From Mycobacterium sp. ITM-2016-00318 (GTDB lineage Bacteria; Actinomycetota; Actinomycetes; Mycobacteriales; Mycobacteriaceae), in NCBI RefSeq assembly GCF_002968285.2, contig NZ_CP134400.1, positions 2,666,001-2,730,000 of the forward strand: DNA of 64,000 nt, in the 5' to 3' direction. Under the pieces are notes generated by a model that was given only the letters and a program-made list of their open reading frames with translations, was not told the DNA's origin and searched no databases. This document shows, one piece after another, positions 25,457 to 33,495 of this stretch (position 1 is its first letter; each line of letters starts with the position of its first letter). Made by a program: the position numbers and the translations under genes.

Positions 25457-26036
25457 TTCTCTCCAATCGTCGTGTGTATCCGGTGCTTTGGATGTTTCGT
25501 GCCGTTACGGGACTTTGGACACATTCGCAGCCTTTGTGGCGGGGCATCGGGTGGTTGGCGGGCCACATCCGGCCTTCTCTCCACCACCAGGTACAGAGTT
25601 GGCACGGGTCGGCGTCGAGTTGCCGCACCCACGCCTTGACGAGGGGTTGTCGAGGCATCGCCTCGCCGAACGCTGTTGTGGCGCTCTCTAGCGGCTCTGA
25701 GCGGGCCAGGCGGGACACAATAGCCTCGGGGACGTCTGATTCCTTGGTGACGTCAAGCAGCGTTGTTGTGGCGGCCTTCAGCAGCCGTGCCGAGTCGTCG
25801 GCTGACGGCAGCACTCCCACAACCGTTGCGGCGGTGCCGGTTTGCACCGTGACGATTGCGGCGAGAGCTAGGTCGGCGAGGGCGTAGGCGCGGGCATTGG
25901 CCTGCGCTATCGCGGCGGCGATAAGGGCTGTTGCTTCCTCGGCGGTCAACTGACCCGCCAGGTAACGGCTGTAGACGGCTTGGACGTGTCGGTCGCTGCT
26001 GTCGGCTAGAGCGATGAGTTCGTCTTGGTAGGTCAC
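25437..26036 (-). CDS. Minor head protein (MuF-like)
   Basis: About 199 residues from GTG 26036, which overlaps the portal stop (GTGA). The N-terminal half is helical (ALIAAAIAQANARAYALAD); the C-terminal half carries the Cys/His pattern CQLCTWWWREG and HPMPRHKGCEC, typical of the MuF-type head morphogenesis domain. Such proteins are packaged inside the head next to the portal, sometimes ejected with DNA. The longer frame to 26231 lies inside the portal gene. No toxin domain is visible at the C-terminus. Confidence 0.78.
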   Translation of the reverse strand: MTYQDELIALADSSDRHVQAVYSRYLAGQLTAEEATALIAAAIAQANARAYALADLALAAIVTVQTGTAATVVGVLPSADDSARLLKAATTTLLDVTKESDVPEAIVSRLARSEPLESATTAFGEAMPRQPLVKAWVRQLDADPCQLCTWWWREGRMWPANHPMPRHKGCECVQSPVTARNIQSTGYTRRLERNDRATA

Positions 26037-27343
26037 GACGCCAACCTGGTGAGGTCGACGCCAGCGCTGTCTAATGCTTCGGTGCGGCGGGCGACTCGTA
26101 TCTGGGCGATTTCGTCGTCTGTGTAGCCGAGGCGTTGCAGTGCGTAGGAGGCGGGTAGCAGGCCGGCGGCGAAGAGTTTGGTGACGGCGTCGGCCTCCTG
26201 TGCGACGCTGCGCGTGCTGGCGTCGGCCCATTGCACGCGGGCATCAACTTGGAGCGGGTCTGTCCCATCGCGGACAGCGACCATCAACCGCGCGACGTCC
26301 TCCCAGCTTCTACCGAACTGCTGCTGGCGAGCCTCGGCCCGTGCGGTGAGGGATGCCTCGGCGGCGCGGAGGGCGTCGGCCGACGTGACGCTGTCCTGCA
26401 TCACGCCGCAGTAGTGCGCAGGCAATGCAGAGACGGCCATGACTTGGCCGAGGAGGACGCGGACGGCGGCCTCATATCCGGCGAGGTCGGCGGCTTGCAG
26501 TTGTCCGAACTTCGCGGCTTCGTTCTCCGACAGCATCATCCGGTTGCCTTCGGGGAATGGGTTGACCGCTTCGGTTTCGCCGGTTTCGCCGCCGTCGTCG
26601 TCGAGGACGGGTTCCTCGGTCAGTTCGATGCCGGATGCCCAACGCCGCGGCCTGCCGACGTACTCGGATGTGACCATCATGTCGGCGAGCGTCTTGTTCA
26701 GCCCGTCGCACAACGGTCGAAGGTCTTCAATCTCAGATACGCCTTCGTCGAGGATGCGGTCACTGTTGAGCAACCGGACTACCGGGACGACACCAAGCGG
26801 GTTCGCAATCGACTCAACCGCTTTGAAGCCGTGAATCGTGGCACCGGTCGCGTTGGACCGGTACCGCACGATTTCGTCGGGGCCGTAAAGGACAGCTTCG
26901 GTGCCGGTGTCGGTTTCCCAGCGTTTAACGGCGGCGGTGATGCGGCGGGTACCGGGGTCGCGCACGCAGGCCATCTGCTTCGCAGACTCCACGGTCACTA
27001 GGGGCTGGCCTAGCCGGTCCGCCCAGACGATGACGTACGAGGAGCCGAGGAGCAGCGCTTCGCGGTGGGCGGTCGCGCTGTCTTGGTCCATGTCGTTGCG
27101 TAGCCAGTCGTCCCAGATGTCGACTCCGCTGTATCCGGTGACGCGCAACCGTTCGGTCAGACTGGTGACCGCAAGGCGCGGCAGGTTCGACGCCATGCGG
27201 CCGAACCGGGTTCCTAACGCTTCCTTTGCTTCTGGTGACAGGTAGGCCAGCGGTTGGGTGCCTGAGTAGTACCGCTCGAGGTCGGCGTACTTGGCGGCGG
27301 CCTCGTCGAGTCGCTGCAAAAGGATTTGAAGTAGGTCGTTCAT
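26033..27343 (-). CDS. Portal protein (SPP1 gp6-like)
   Basis: 436 residues. N-terminal RYYSGTQPLAY-like segment (YYSGTQPLAYL), NLPRLAVTSLTERLRV, REALLLGSSYVIVWAD, then GVVPVVRLLNSD and the long clip/stem helix region with SALPAHYCGVMQDSVTSADALR, all typical of the actinophage Phage_prot_Gp6 portal. It forms the dodecameric ring through which DNA enters. Overlaps the terminase stop by 4 bp and the minor head protein start by 4 bp. Confidence 0.9.
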   Translation of the reverse strand: MNDLLQILLQRLDEAAAKYADLERYYSGTQPLAYLSPEAKEALGTRFGRMASNLPRLAVTSLTERLRVTGYSGVDIWDDWLRNDMDQDSATAHREALLLGSSYVIVWADRLGQPLVTVESAKQMACVRDPGTRRITAAVKRWETDTGTEAVLYGPDEIVRYRSNATGATIHGFKAVESIANPLGVVPVVRLLNSDRILDEGVSEIEDLRPLCDGLNKTLADMMVTSEYVGRPRRWASGIELTEEPVLDDDGGETGETEAVNPFPEGNRMMLSENEAAKFGQLQAADLAGYEAAVRVLLGQVMAVSALPAHYCGVMQDSVTSADALRAAEASLTARAEARQQQFGRSWEDVARLMVAVRDGTDPLQVDARVQWADASTRSVAQEADAVTKLFAAGLLPASYALQRLGYTDDEIAQIRVARRTEALDSAGVDLTRLAS

Positions 27344-28809
27344 TTGAAGCTCACTGCTCTCTTTCGTTTCTTGTGAGTTGCGCGCCAGGTAGCGCGGGAA
27401 TGCGCCATCACCAGGCAGGCGGCGAGGTCGATTTTTCGGGCAGCCCGAGACCGGGAGGCTTTGGCGAGGCGGATGCCTCGGGCGTCCTCGACGATGACGG
27501 CGGCGGCGACGTGCTCGGCGAGTTGCCGGTCACCGGAGTGTGTGAGGCGGCCGTTGACTGCAGCCGAGTACAGGTCACCGGTCGCAACTGTCAGTCGTGC
27601 CGGTGAGTGTGGGAACTCAACCACCGGCAACTGTTCTGCTTCAAGCGCTTGTAGCGTGCGGGTCCAACGGAAGGGGTCGGCGACAATCTCCTGTACCCGC
27701 CAGCGCCTGCAGGCTTCTCGTATCTCATGTTCGACCTCGGCGACGGGCACGCGGTAGGAATCATCGCCGTTGCGGCGTTGCCATACCTTGATGGTGTCAA
27801 AGTGTGGCTCCGTCGAGACGGTTCCCGCCAGCAGGGCGGTTGTGTCGTCCGAGAATGAGCCATCAAGCGCAATGATGACTTCCGCGCCATGAGCTATGCC
27901 TTGTCCGGTCGACCGTCCTTCCCATACTCCGACGGGTAGGAAGGCACCGTCGGTGTCGGTGGCGAACTGACACAATCGGGCGCGGCGGAATGTCGCGTCA
28001 CGGGTCTTGGGAGGCAACAGCGCGTGCATGGCATCGCGGTGCAGGAAGTCATCTAAAGCCGGGTTGGCCAACTCCCAGCAGTGGGTGCAATCGGCTGGGT
28101 GGTCCTCGAAACCTGCCGCGGAGAATTCACGCCACACGAGCGATGTGTCTTCGGGGTGGTCGGCCGCATAGTTGCGGAGGTCTGCGAGTACTTGGTTGTT
28201 CGGGTCCGGTCCCGGCGTCCCGATGGCGATGAGCGTCGACGTTTCCCGCTTGCCTTGCGCCAGTGTCAGCACTTCGTAGGAGTCGCGGTTCGCTACCCCG
28301 GCCTCGTCGAGGATGGCGAGGGTGTAGTCCAAGCCCTCCAGCCGTTTCGGTTCCGCAGGCAGGCAATGGAAGTGCGCGTCCCGCGACGGGATGTAGAGCC
28401 TTTCCTTGAACACCTGGCATCGCGACGACAAGTCGTCGTGTAGCTCGACCATGCGGCGGGCGATGCCGAACACGATGCCGGCCTGCCGCTCATCGACCGC
28501 GACGACGCACACGACAGCGCCTTCGCCGCCGCAGAAGAAGCGGTACAACCCGTAGGCGGCGACCAGCGTCGATTTGCCCTGCCCACGCGGCAACATCCAA
28601 CCCGCGGTACGCGGCTGCACCTCAGCATCGAGAACAGACCCGACGAGATCCCGCTGCCAATCCCTCAGCCGCAGCGGCGTCTTGGCACCTTTTCCCTTCG
28701 GAACCTTCACGTAGGTCTCGCAGAACCTTGAGAAGCGCGCAGACCCTGCCGACCGAGGCCGCCACGGCAACGGGCTATCGTCGACAGCCGACTTTGGCCC
28801 GGCCTTCAT
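27340..28809 (-). CDS. Large terminase subunit
   Basis: 489 residues. ATPase half: adenine-binding DWQRDLVGSVLD, Walker A LPRGQGKSTL and Walker B YTLAILDEAG with the following motif III region LIAIGTPG. Nuclease half: Asp clusters IIALDGSFSDDTT, IVADPFRW and KIDLAACLVMAH. Packages DNA into the satellite's own capsid. The ATG at 28809 overlaps the HNH gene stop as ATGA. No separate small terminase subunit is recognisable; one of the small upstream genes may fill that role. Confidence 0.9.
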   Translation of the reverse strand: MKAGPKSAVDDSPLPWRPRSAGSARFSRFCETYVKVPKGKGAKTPLRLRDWQRDLVGSVLDAEVQPRTAGWMLPRGQGKSTLVAAYGLYRFFCGGEGAVVCVVAVDERQAGIVFGIARRMVELHDDLSSRCQVFKERLYIPSRDAHFHCLPAEPKRLEGLDYTLAILDEAGVANRDSYEVLTLAQGKRETSTLIAIGTPGPDPNNQVLADLRNYAADHPEDTSLVWREFSAAGFEDHPADCTHCWELANPALDDFLHRDAMHALLPPKTRDATFRRARLCQFATDTDGAFLPVGVWEGRSTGQGIAHGAEVIIALDGSFSDDTTALLAGTVSTEPHFDTIKVWQRRNGDDSYRVPVAEVEHEIREACRRWRVQEIVADPFRWTRTLQALEAEQLPVVEFPHSPARLTVATGDLYSAAVNGRLTHSGDRQLAEHVAAAVIVEDARGIRLAKASRSRAARKIDLAACLVMAHSRATWRATHKKRKRAVSFK

Positions 28810-29483
28810 GGCAAGCTCCGGCCATGACTCCTGAAATCCTGGTGAACCTGACTTTTCTCTTCGGTGTGTTCGCGATAGGGACCGCGTTCGGCGACTTGCT
28901 TAAGGACTCCGGCACTCCGAACATCAGAAACATCGGCCGTGCGATCAAGTTCAACACAGGAGTCCTCACAGGCATGTTCGGAATGCTCGGTGCCCTTTCC
29001 TCTGGCTTTCGGGAGGGTTGGGTTCTCATTCTCTTCGGCGTGCTGATATTGGTTATGGTGTGGCTTGTTTGGCGCTTCCTTGACGCACGCGCCGAGGAGC
29101 GAGACGGCAGTATGTAACGCCCTCTGTGCCTTGCCTCGGGTGCTTGAAGTCGAGTCGTTAGGGTCACCGCCCCTGGTGCTTCCTGGGCGTGCTGAGCCGC
29201 GTTTGCGGTTGCATGGTCCACAGCACACGTCGATGTCAATGAGGCGGATGGGTTTGCCTTCAGCTTTGCGTTTCCATGCGCTGGGTAGGTGGTCGGCTTG
29301 CAGGTCTTCTGTTGCGCCGCAGTCTGTGCAGAACGTTTGGAGGCGGCGAGCTCGTCGTGACAGTTCGTCCCATCGCCAGTCGTAACCGCGTGCTTGTCGG
29401 TTGCGGGTGTCCTTCAGTTGGTGTTGTGGGCAGCGGTTGAGGTCGGACAGTTCACCGCATTGGAGGCACGGCTTCATCGTCAC
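28806..29483 (-). CDS. HNH endonuclease with antisense-overlapped C-terminal extension
   Basis: 225 residues. The N-terminal ~105 residues form an HNH domain: CLQCGE, CTDCGATEDLQADHLPSAW with the catalytic His, and VCCGPCNRKRG. HNH proteins beside the terminase assist packaging cleavage in many cos phages. The C-terminal ~120 residues are hydrophilic, His/Asn/Glu-rich and unlike other HNH proteins; that part is exactly antisense to the membrane-protein frame at 28824-29117. The ATGA junctions at both ends (upstream gene at 29480, terminase at 28809) support the full frame. GTG 29483 or ATG 29477 may be the start. Confidence 0.72.
   Translation of the reverse strand: MTMKPCLQCGELSDLNRCPQHQLKDTRNRQARGYDWRWDELSRRARRLQTFCTDCGATEDLQADHLPSAWKRKAEGKPIRLIDIDVCCGPCNRKRGSARPGSTRGGDPNDSTSSTRGKAQRALHTAVSLLGACVKEAPNKPHHNQYQHAEENENPTLPKARGKGTEHSEHACEDSCVELDRTADVSDVRSAGVLKQVAERGPYREHTEEKSQVHQDFRSHGRSLP
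28824..29117 (+). CDS. Small membrane protein antisense to the HNH gene
   Basis: 97 residues with two or three hydrophobic helices (LTFLFGVFAIGTAFG, FNTGVLTGMFGMLGA and GWVLILFGVLILVMVWLVW), ending in a charged tail. It is the only rightward frame within the leftward block and lies wholly opposite the HNH C-terminal extension. Its third codon positions look GC-richer than those of the opposing frame, which favours it being translated, but the ribosome site is poor. A possible cargo or lysis-like gene; the alternative is that it is a shadow of the HNH gene. Confidence 0.45.
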   Translation: MTPEILVNLTFLFGVFAIGTAFGDLLKDSGTPNIRNIGRAIKFNTGVLTGMFGMLGALSSGFREGWVLILFGVLILVMVWLVWRFLDARAEERDGSM

Positions 29484-29734
29484 CGCTCTTCCTCCTCGCG
29501 CATTGCGAGTGTGGCGATGCAGCCGCGGATGGCGGTCACACCTAACTCTGTGTGCAGGAGCGGGACGATGGTCTGGTAAACGTCGAGGATTGCCTGGATG
29601 AGGTTGGTTACTCGTTGTTCGTCGTTGGCTTCCTTGAGGATGAGGTTGCAGCCTTCGACATTGGCGACGCTGTAGTGGGCGATGAGCGCCGCTGCGCGGC
29701 GGGCGTCGGTAACGGTGACGAATGCGTTCGTCAT
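29480..29734 (-). CDS. Small hypothetical satellite protein
   Basis: 84 residues, helical, with TDARRAAALIAHYSVANVEG and LIQAILDVYQTIVPLLHTELG. Both ends overlap neighbours by 4 bp (ATGA upstream, GTGA downstream), which supports real translation. No recognised family; its place before the HNH and terminase genes would suit a small terminase or a DNA-binding accessory protein, but nothing in the sequence proves it. Confidence 0.62.
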   Translation of the reverse strand: MTNAFVTVTDARRAAALIAHYSVANVEGCNLILKEANDEQRVTNLIQAILDVYQTIVPLLHTELGVTAIRGCIATLAMREEEER

Positions 29735-29901
29735 TTGGTGTGTCCTTTGCGTAGGTGGTCGGCTGCGTCGTCGAGGAAGTCGTGAAACGCTTCGATGGTT
29801 ACGACGTTCATCGTTGTTGTGCGAGCGGCAAGTTTGTGGAATCGGCTGCGCAGGTTGAGCCTTGCGAGACGCAACGCGTCATCGCAGCTTTGTATTGGCA
29901 T
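29731..29901 (-). CDS. 56-residue hypothetical protein
   Basis: Short frame with an ATG at 29901, a GGGAG ribosome site about 7 nt upstream, and a TGA overlapping the next ATG (ATGA). The N-terminal half is Arg-rich (LRLARLNLRSRFHKLAAR), the C-terminal half acidic (FHDFLDDAADHL). Found by translating the gap between recognised genes; the overlap architecture matches the rest of the operon. Confidence 0.55.
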   Translation of the reverse strand: MPIQSCDDALRLARLNLRSRFHKLAARTTTMNVVTIEAFHDFLDDAADHLRKGHTK

Positions 29902-29905
29902 TGGG

Positions 29906-30067
29906 TTACTCCCATTTCATGGCGGCGACGATTGCGTCGGCCAGTTTTTCGTGGTCGGTCGTTGAATGACGGGTCCTGCATTTGTCGCAGATACGGCTCA
30001 GGTTGCGGGTGCGGTTCTTCCGACAGGTCCGGCACAGGCGAGGACGGGTGCGGCGTCTCCCGTTCAT
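29906..30067 (-). CDS. 53-residue zinc-ribbon protein
   Basis: Two CxxC pairs (LCRTCRKN and ICDKCRTR) about 17 residues apart form a likely zinc ribbon, after an Arg-rich start. The ATG at 30067 overlaps the stop of the upstream ATPase gene (ATGA); the stop is 4 bp before the next start. Small zinc-ribbon proteins of this kind are common in actinophage early operons and probably bind nucleic acid. Confidence 0.62.
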   Translation of the reverse strand: MNGRRRTRPRLCRTCRKNRTRNLSRICDKCRTRHSTTDHEKLADAIVAAMKWE

Positions 30068-31158
30068 GTGTTCTTCTCCTGGTACCAGGTCTTGTATGCC
30101 TTTCGTGCGCGTTCATCGCGCCACGCGAGGCGGCGTCTTGCGTCACGTGCTGACTTCGGGTGGGGGTCGAGTGCTTCGACTGCGGCGACATCGTCGGGCG
30201 GCGCGATTTCGGCGGGGTTGCGCGTTCCAGGCTCGGGCGGCCGGATGTAAGCGCGCGTGACGTCACCGTCGACTTCCATGACGAACTTCCCAGCGACGGG
30301 TTCTTTATCGCTAGCTGGTGATTCCTGCCGCAATCCGCCGTGTCGGTCCTTTTGGATGGTGATCCATGCCGAGCCGCCCTTTCCGGGCGTGAATGGTTTG
30401 TCAACTGACACTCGAAGCGATGAGCCGCCGGCAGCGCGTTTCTTGGCGGCGGTCCCGGTTGCGCCGTAACTGCGTGACTCGGCGCCCTTGGAGATGTGGT
30501 CGATTGCAGCGACCGCGGCGCCAGTCTTGGCAAGTGCCTTGATGACCGACCTGTGCACGGCGGTGAATTCATCTGCGCTGTTGCTGTTGGCTTTATAGAG
30601 CGGCATCAACTCGCCGATGGAGTCGAGCACAACGAAGGTCGGTAACCATGTCGCCATGTGCGCGACAATCCGCGTCAAGTGGAGGGCGTCGTCAGGCTCC
30701 GTATACAAGAACCGGCTGTCGTCTCGAAGTACCGTCGTGCTCGCGCCCAAGGCCAGCAGACGCGCAACCGTGGCATCGGGACCGTTGTGGTCGAGGTCGA
30801 GGCGGAGGACGTTGCCGCCGTCGTTCAGCACCTGGACCGTGCCGAAGTCGCACAACATGGTCTTGCCCGCTTCGGAGTCGCCGAAGACGACATTGACCTG
30901 ACCGCGGTAAAACAATCCGATGCCGTCGTCGCGGCGGCAGATTTCCGGTGTCGGGGAGTCGATAGTGCCATCCAGCAACTCACCAATATTCACGTAGTCG
31001 TCTGGACGGAAGCGGGATACAGCCTCGTCTAGCTCTTCCTCTGACCTGCGGGTTCTCGGCCGGGATGCAACCGCACCCAGGTATCCGGTTGCATCCCACG
31101 GCGGCTCGTCCTCGGCAGGAGGTATGTCACGATAAGGGTCTTCTAGCAAACTCGTCAC
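30064..31158 (-). CDS. RecA-like/AAA ATPase (RepA/DnaB-type replication protein)
   Basis: About 364 residues from GTG 31158, which overlaps the preceding gene by GTGA. Walker A is GDSEAGKTML (residue ~95), Walker B FVVLDSIGEL, followed by AAIDHISKG and a sensor segment GGSSLRVSVDKPF. This is the hexameric AAA_25/RepA helicase-like fold used by many plasmids and phages for replication or strand exchange. In this element it is the only candidate replication protein, so it likely starts or supports satellite replication after induction. The C-terminal ~60 residues are Arg/Ala-rich. Confidence 0.82.
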   Translation of the reverse strand: MTSLLEDPYRDIPPAEDEPPWDATGYLGAVASRPRTRRSEEELDEAVSRFRPDDYVNIGELLDGTIDSPTPEICRRDDGIGLFYRGQVNVVFGDSEAGKTMLCDFGTVQVLNDGGNVLRLDLDHNGPDATVARLLALGASTTVLRDDSRFLYTEPDDALHLTRIVAHMATWLPTFVVLDSIGELMPLYKANSNSADEFTAVHRSVIKALAKTGAAVAAIDHISKGAESRSYGATGTAAKKRAAGGSSLRVSVDKPFTPGKGGSAWITIQKDRHGGLRQESPASDKEPVAGKFVMEVDGDVTRAYIRPPEPGTRNPAEIAPPDDVAAVEALDPHPKSARDARRRLAWRDERARKAYKTWYQEKNT

Positions 31159-31415
31159 GCAGCCTCCCGCTGATACCGGGTGACCAGCTCTGCGGCACGT
31201 GCACGGGCGGCGTCGTCGAGTTCGGGCCAAATTTCCCTGAGTACGTTGACGGCACCGCGGGCGAATCCCCAACGGAAGCCATAGGCGACGAGCCCGGTTG
31301 ATGGCCGATGCGGTCGGCGTTGGTGGGTACGATGGTGTTGAACCAGGTCCTCAACCGTGTTCTTGACGGCGTCTCCGTAGCCCGCGGAGGCGTCGTTTTC
31401 GTTGTATTGGTTCAT
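31155..31415 (-). CDS. Small hypothetical early protein
   Basis: 86 residues from ATG 31415 (ATGA overlap with the excisionase gene). It begins NQYNENDASAGYGDAV, has a basic middle (HHRTHQRRPHRPS) and a C-terminal helical segment (GAVNVLREIWPELDD). No recognised domain. Second gene of the leftward early operon, between excisionase and replication ATPase; a longer frame to 31532 would overlap the excisionase gene and is rejected. Confidence 0.65.
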   Translation of the reverse strand: MNQYNENDASAGYGDAVKNTVEDLVQHHRTHQRRPHRPSTGLVAYGFRWGFARGAVNVLREIWPELDDAARARAAELVTRYQREAA

Positions 31416-31594
31416 GCTGTGGCGGACTCCAGACTTTCGAGCCATGCCAGCACTGTGGACCGCTTCCACACCCGGCGTCGGCCGATTTTCAATGACGCTG
31501 GGCCGCTTCCGATATGCGCGAAATAGCGCCAAGTACTCTCCGGTGTCCCAGTGAGCGCCTCGAGGTCGGCTGCGGAAAGGTACTCATTCTCCAC
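31412..31594 (-). CDS. Excisionase-like (AlpA/MerR-type HTH) protein
   Basis: 60 residues with a winged-helix pattern of the Xis/AlpA group: YLSAADLEALTGTPESTW, then GPASLKIGRRRVWKRSTV. Such proteins bend DNA at attachment sites and direct integrase toward excision; AlpA-type members also activate PICI genes. First gene of the leftward operon, divergent from the repressor gene, so induction would express it first. Confidence 0.85.
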   Translation of the reverse strand: MENEYLSAADLEALTGTPESTWRYFAHIGSGPASLKIGRRRVWKRSTVLAWLESLESATA

Positions 31595-31622
31595 AAGCGC
31601 CTCCTTCCTTTAGTAGGGAGCA

Positions 31623-31637
31623 TCCCGTCTATCGGGA
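31623..31637. promoter_or_regulatory. Candidate operator between excisionase and repressor genes
   Basis: Inverted repeat TCCCG-N5-CGGGA in the 110 bp divergent control region (31595-31704). It lies just upstream of the excisionase start (31594) on one side and the repressor on the other, where a repressor operator is expected. Short arms, so only a candidate. Confidence 0.35.
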
Positions 31638-31704
31638 ATACCAACGCTGTCATTCAACCTCACGTTGATTGCGTTTGCAACCCATAAGAGGTATGTTTCC
31701 GCTC

Positions 31705-32277
31705 ATGGGGATACCGCAGCAGCTGCGAACCGCTTTCAGGGAACGGGTCAAAGACGAACGCAATCGCCGAAACTGGACTCAGGCTGAAGTAGCAAGGATG
31801 TTGTCAGACAAGGGAATTGACAATATGCGTAACACTGCGGTGGCGAAGATTGAGAGTGGCGAGCGGGAAGTCAAACTCGATGAGGCTGTCGGTTTCGCTG
31901 ACCTGTTCGGCGTGTCGCTCGACTCACTGCTCGGTAGGAAAGCCGGCGCAGGTGATGACTTAGCGTTCGCCTTCCGCGGCTTGCGTGACGTCGCTCGACA
32001 GTCGATGCACGAGATATCGCTGACAGTGGGAACGCTCCGAGAAAGATGGACGGACCTAACCGCCTTCGAGTTCGACGGCAGGAGCGAACTCGAGGCTCTT
32101 GTTGCCGAGGCGGGTGATGCGCTTATGAATGCGTCTAGCGCGATGTTCCATGTCACTGCCTTCGAGTTATCAGAAGGCGCAGATGTCCAGCCGAGTGCGG
32201 ACCTAGTGCAGCAGAGGGCATTAGAGCTGCTCCTTCAGCTTTCGAGCGAGGAGGTTAACAATGAAGCGGAGTCGTAG
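31705..32277 (+). CDS. XRE-family repressor
   Basis: 190 residues from ATG 31705; ATG 31693 is an alternative. N-terminal HTH_XRE domain (RVKDERNRRNWTQAEVAR, recognition region NTAVAKIESGEREVKLDE) and a C-terminal helical domain without the Ala-Gly/Ser-Lys features of a self-cleaving LexA-type peptidase. This suggests derepression by a helper-encoded antirepressor rather than RecA cleavage, as in PICIs. Divergent from the excisionase operon; its 3' end overlaps the integrase start by 17 bp, so both are probably made from the lysogenic transcript. Confidence 0.82.
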   Translation: MGIPQQLRTAFRERVKDERNRRNWTQAEVARMLSDKGIDNMRNTAVAKIESGEREVKLDEAVGFADLFGVSLDSLLGRKAGAGDDLAFAFRGLRDVARQSMHEISLTVGTLRERWTDLTAFEFDGRSELEALVAEAGDALMNASSAMFHVTAFELSEGADVQPSADLVQQRALELLLQLSSEEVNNEAES

Positions 32278-33484
32278 GGCTGGGGTTGAGGACCGCTGGA
32301 ATAAGACGGTCCGGGATGCCCACGGAAACGCGAAGACCGTGCCCAGCGCGAATGACGGCAAGGGCAAGCGATGGCGTGCCCGCTATGTCGACGACAGGGG
32401 CCGCGAACACGCGAAGGTGTTCACACGCAAGGTCGACGGCCAGCAGTGGCTCGACAAGCAGGTATCCGACCAAGTAACCGGTTCGTGGACCGACCCGAAA
32501 CTGTCAGGGGAGACGTTCGGGGTGTTGGCCGACCGGTGGATCCAAACGAAGGCGACAAGAGCGCCTAAGACGGTCGCCGGGTACCGGTCGCTGCTCGATG
32601 TTGTGGTACTGCCGCGTTGGCGTGACGTGCCGCTGCGGGACGTGTCCTTCGAGGACTTGCAGCAATGGGTGAGCGCCCTGTCGGTCGATGGGTCGAGCCG
32701 GTTCGAGGGCAGGGGTTTGAGTGCGTCGCGGGTGATTCAGGCTCATCAGGTTGTCAGTCAGGTACTCCGGTATGCGGTCAAGGCCAAGCATCTGCCCGCG
32801 AATCCGGCCGAAGGAATCGAGTTGCCGCGCAAGCCGGAGGTCGAACAGAGGTACCTAACGCATGAGCAACTGCACCGTCTGGCGGTGGCGTCGGGACGGC
32901 TGAGAACCTTGGTGCTGGTGCTGGGCTATTGCGGGTTGCGGTTTGGTGAGGCGGCGGCACTGCGGGTCGGTGATGTGAACCTGCCTGCGCGGCGGATACG
33001 TGTCAGCCGTTCGGTGACCAACGTGACCGGGAGAGGTCTGGTCGAGGGTCCGACGAAGAACCACAGCGCCCGCAGCGTCCCGGTGCCGCGGTTCCTTGCC
33101 CCGCTGCTCGAAACAGAGATAGGGGAGCGGCCGGAAACCGAGTTGCTGTTCGCGTCGCGGCGCGGCGGCTACGTCACCGAGGGTGAGGTTCGGTGGGTGT
33201 TCGACCCGGCGGCAACGGCTGTCGGTGAGGACGGGCTGACGCCGCACGAGTTGCGTCACACGTGCGCGAGTCTGGCGATTGCCGCTGGGGCCAACGTGAA
33301 GGTGTTGCAGACCCTTCTCGGACACAAGACAGCGACGCTGACGCTCGACCGCTACGGCCATTTGTTCCCCGACGACTTGGGACGGATTGCGGACGCTTTC
33401 GACGCGGCCGCTCAAACTACTGCGGACGGACTGCGGACGGCAGCCCCCCTTAGGGCTGTTTCACCAGCCGAAAATAGGCTATGA
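32261..33484 (+). CDS. int: Tyrosine integrase
   Basis: 407 residues. An N-terminal arm-binding region (residues ~1-60), a SAM-like core-binding domain, and the catalytic domain with Arg in CGLRFGEAAALRVGD, HELRHTCASLAIAAG (His, Arg), LLGHKTATLTLDRYGHLF with His and the nucleophile Tyr. It catalyses integration at, and with the excisionase excision from, the tRNA-Leu site 13 bp downstream. Intact, in contrast to its homologue at 20854-22065, with which it shares its whole length by eye. Confidence 0.93.
   Translation: MKRSRRAGVEDRWNKTVRDAHGNAKTVPSANDGKGKRWRARYVDDRGREHAKVFTRKVDGQQWLDKQVSDQVTGSWTDPKLSGETFGVLADRWIQTKATRAPKTVAGYRSLLDVVVLPRWRDVPLRDVSFEDLQQWVSALSVDGSSRFEGRGLSASRVIQAHQVVSQVLRYAVKAKHLPANPAEGIELPRKPEVEQRYLTHEQLHRLAVASGRLRTLVLVLGYCGLRFGEAAALRVGDVNLPARRIRVSRSVTNVTGRGLVEGPTKNHSARSVPVPRFLAPLLETEIGERPETELLFASRRGGYVTEGEVRWVFDPAATAVGEDGLTPHELRHTCASLAIAAGANVKVLQTLLGHKTATLTLDRYGHLFPDDLGRIADAFDAAAQTTADGLRTAAPLRAVSPAENRL
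33418..33443 (+). other. Candidate integrase arm-type sites, right arm
   Basis: CTGCGGACG at 33420-33428 and 33431-33439, 11 bp apart, inside the 3' end of the integrase gene and ~57 bp from attR; a TTGCGGACG variant lies at 33387. It matches the pair inside attL. Confidence 0.45.
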
Positions 33485-33495
33485 GCTGGGCATTG

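Noticed and set aside
31155..31532. Longer start for the 86-residue early gene
   Set aside because: It would run through the excisionase coding region; the ATGA-coupled ATG at 31415 is better.
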